The notes under the pieces: generated by a model | The model's input: only the letters and a program-made list of their open reading frames with translations | Told to the model about the DNA's origin: nothing | Databases searched by the model: none | Made by a program: the position numbers and the translations under genes | From: Micromonospora sp. CCTCC AA 2012012 | GTDB taxonomy: Bacteria > Actinomycetota > Actinomycetes > Mycobacteriales > Micromonosporaceae | Reading direction: 5' to 3' | Assembly (NCBI RefSeq): GCF_040499845.1 | Contig: NZ_CP159342.1 | Span: forward strand, 2,480,001 to 2,544,000 | DNA length: 64,000 nucleotides | Part shown: piece by piece, positions 63,571 through 64,000 of the stretch | Layout of the letters: each line of letters starts with the position of its first letter | Position numbering within the stretch: the stretch's first letter is position 1

Positions 63571-64000
63571 CTGGCTGGCCCGGCGGCTGCGGGCCACCGC
63601 CGACGCCGCCGACCGCCTGGCCCACGCCCTCACCCCGACCACCGCGCTCCCCGACCCACCCACCACCCCCCACCCCACCCCCGCCCTCACCACGGACCCC
63701 ACTCCCGCCGATCCCCCCGCACCCCGCCTCCCCGGCCAACCCCCCGACCACTGGCTCCGCCTGGTGGCCGCCCACGCCCCCACCCTCCTCACCGACCCCT
63801 CCCCCTTCCCCCCACCACCCACCCCGACCCCACCCACCACGCCCACCGCGCCCATCGCGCCCACCGCGCCCACCGCGCCGGTTGATCATGAAGTTCTGGT
63901 CGGATCGAGGGCTGATCCTGACGCAAACCTCATGATCAACGCGGCGGACCGCGAGGGTCGGTGGAGTGGTGGTTGGCGGGGAGGCGTGGGGGGTTGGGGT
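63545..64000 (+). CDS. Proline-rich ORF after the tube gene, cut by window edge
   Basis: An open frame of 152 codons from a GTG at 63545 that overlaps the tube gene end and runs off the window. It begins RDWLARRLRATADAADRLAH, then becomes very Pro/Thr/Ala-rich with a WLRLVAAHAP segment, and after 63880 crosses an inverted repeat that is probably not coding. The N-terminal amphipathic helix and the coupled start support a real gene, and short proteins do follow the tube gene in actinobacterial injection systems. The true 3' end is uncertain. Confidence 0.5.
   Translation, partial: MRPPRRPRDWLARRLRATADAADRLAHALTPTTALPDPPTTPHPTPALTTDPTPADPPAPRLPGQPPDHWLRLVAAHAPTLLTDPSPFPPPPTPTPPTTPTAPIAPTAPTAPVDHEVLVGSRADPDANLMINAADREGRWSGGWRGGVGGWG
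63881..63940. repeat. Inverted repeat with perfect 11-bp arms
   Basis: GTTGATCATGA at 63881-63891 and TCATGATCAAC at 63930-63940 are perfectly complementary, with a 38-nt interior that includes GATCGAG. The GATCATG and GATCGAG words recur in the hairpin repeats at 17113 and 18985. The local AT-rise and the low-complexity sequence on both sides suggest an inserted intergenic element or terminator rather than coding sequence. Confidence 0.6.

Noticed and set aside
60169..64000. Prophage
   Set aside because: Sheath and tube are present, but there is no integrase, terminase, portal, capsid or attachment site, and DUF4255/Pvc16 points to an extracellular-type contractile system. The genes beyond 64000 could still change this.

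Overview
The window is very GC-rich actinobacterial DNA: G/C at almost every third codon position, many GTG starts, and long runs of genes overlapping by 4 bp. A whiE-type spore-pigment-like polyketide locus, a B12 locus that mixes routes and a contractile-injection locus together suggest a filamentous, sporulating member of the Micromonosporaceae, probably Micromonospora. That genus call is inference; no rRNA marker is present.

Positions 1-15.8 kb hold a type II polyketide locus. One minus-strand operon (14166 to 6465) encodes a TcmI-like cyclase, a dedicated acetyl-CoA carboxylase (AccDA fusion, AccB, AccC), an ACP fused to an aromatase/cyclase, a cupin, KS-alpha and a chain-length factor. 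A second, tightly overlapping minus-strand operon (4087 to beyond position 1) encodes two ACPs, a ketosynthase lacking one catalytic His, a short ketosynthase-like protein, an acyl-activating ligase and a further ketosynthase cut by the window edge. A phosphopantetheinyl transferase and a second ligase lie between them. A SARP regulator and a second TcmI-like cyclase are divergent. The second operon may build or load a starter or side chain for the aromatic synthase.

Positions 16-34.9 kb are mixed chromosomal genes: a membrane-anchored AEPVH-repeat/helix-hairpin-helix protein, LtrA, an APC permease, a DUF5995 protein, a large LuxR-family ATPase regulator divergent from a nucleotidyl-cyclase/ATPase protein, a PaaK-PaaI-hydrolase group, a MarR/MFS pair and twin CrcB fluoride channels. 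Related long hairpin repeats lie at 17.1 and 19.0 kb.

Positions 34.8-53.1 kb are a cobalamin locus read entirely on the minus strand from a clear cobalamin riboswitch (about 53100-52890). Order: small ORF, cobN, fused ChlI/ChlD, cobO, cobB, cobI, cobM, cbiD, cobL, cbiG-cobJ fusion, ferredoxin, NiCoT transporter, cobH, cbiX-cobA fusion. It combines early (CbiX) and late (CobN) cobalt-insertion enzymes. cobG, cobF, cobK and the later steps are not in the window.

Positions 53.4-60.1 kb hold a conserved hypothetical, an MFS transporter, an esterase, an FUSC-type membrane protein, a Nudix hydrolase, adenosine deaminase and an LppM-like lipoprotein. Positions 60.2 kb to the end open a phage-tail-like contractile injection system: two small membrane proteins (one with HEDVH), a DUF4255/Pvc16-type protein, sheath, tube, and a Pro-rich ORF cut by the edge. 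No tRNA, rRNA, insertion sequence, integrase or CRISPR array was recognised.
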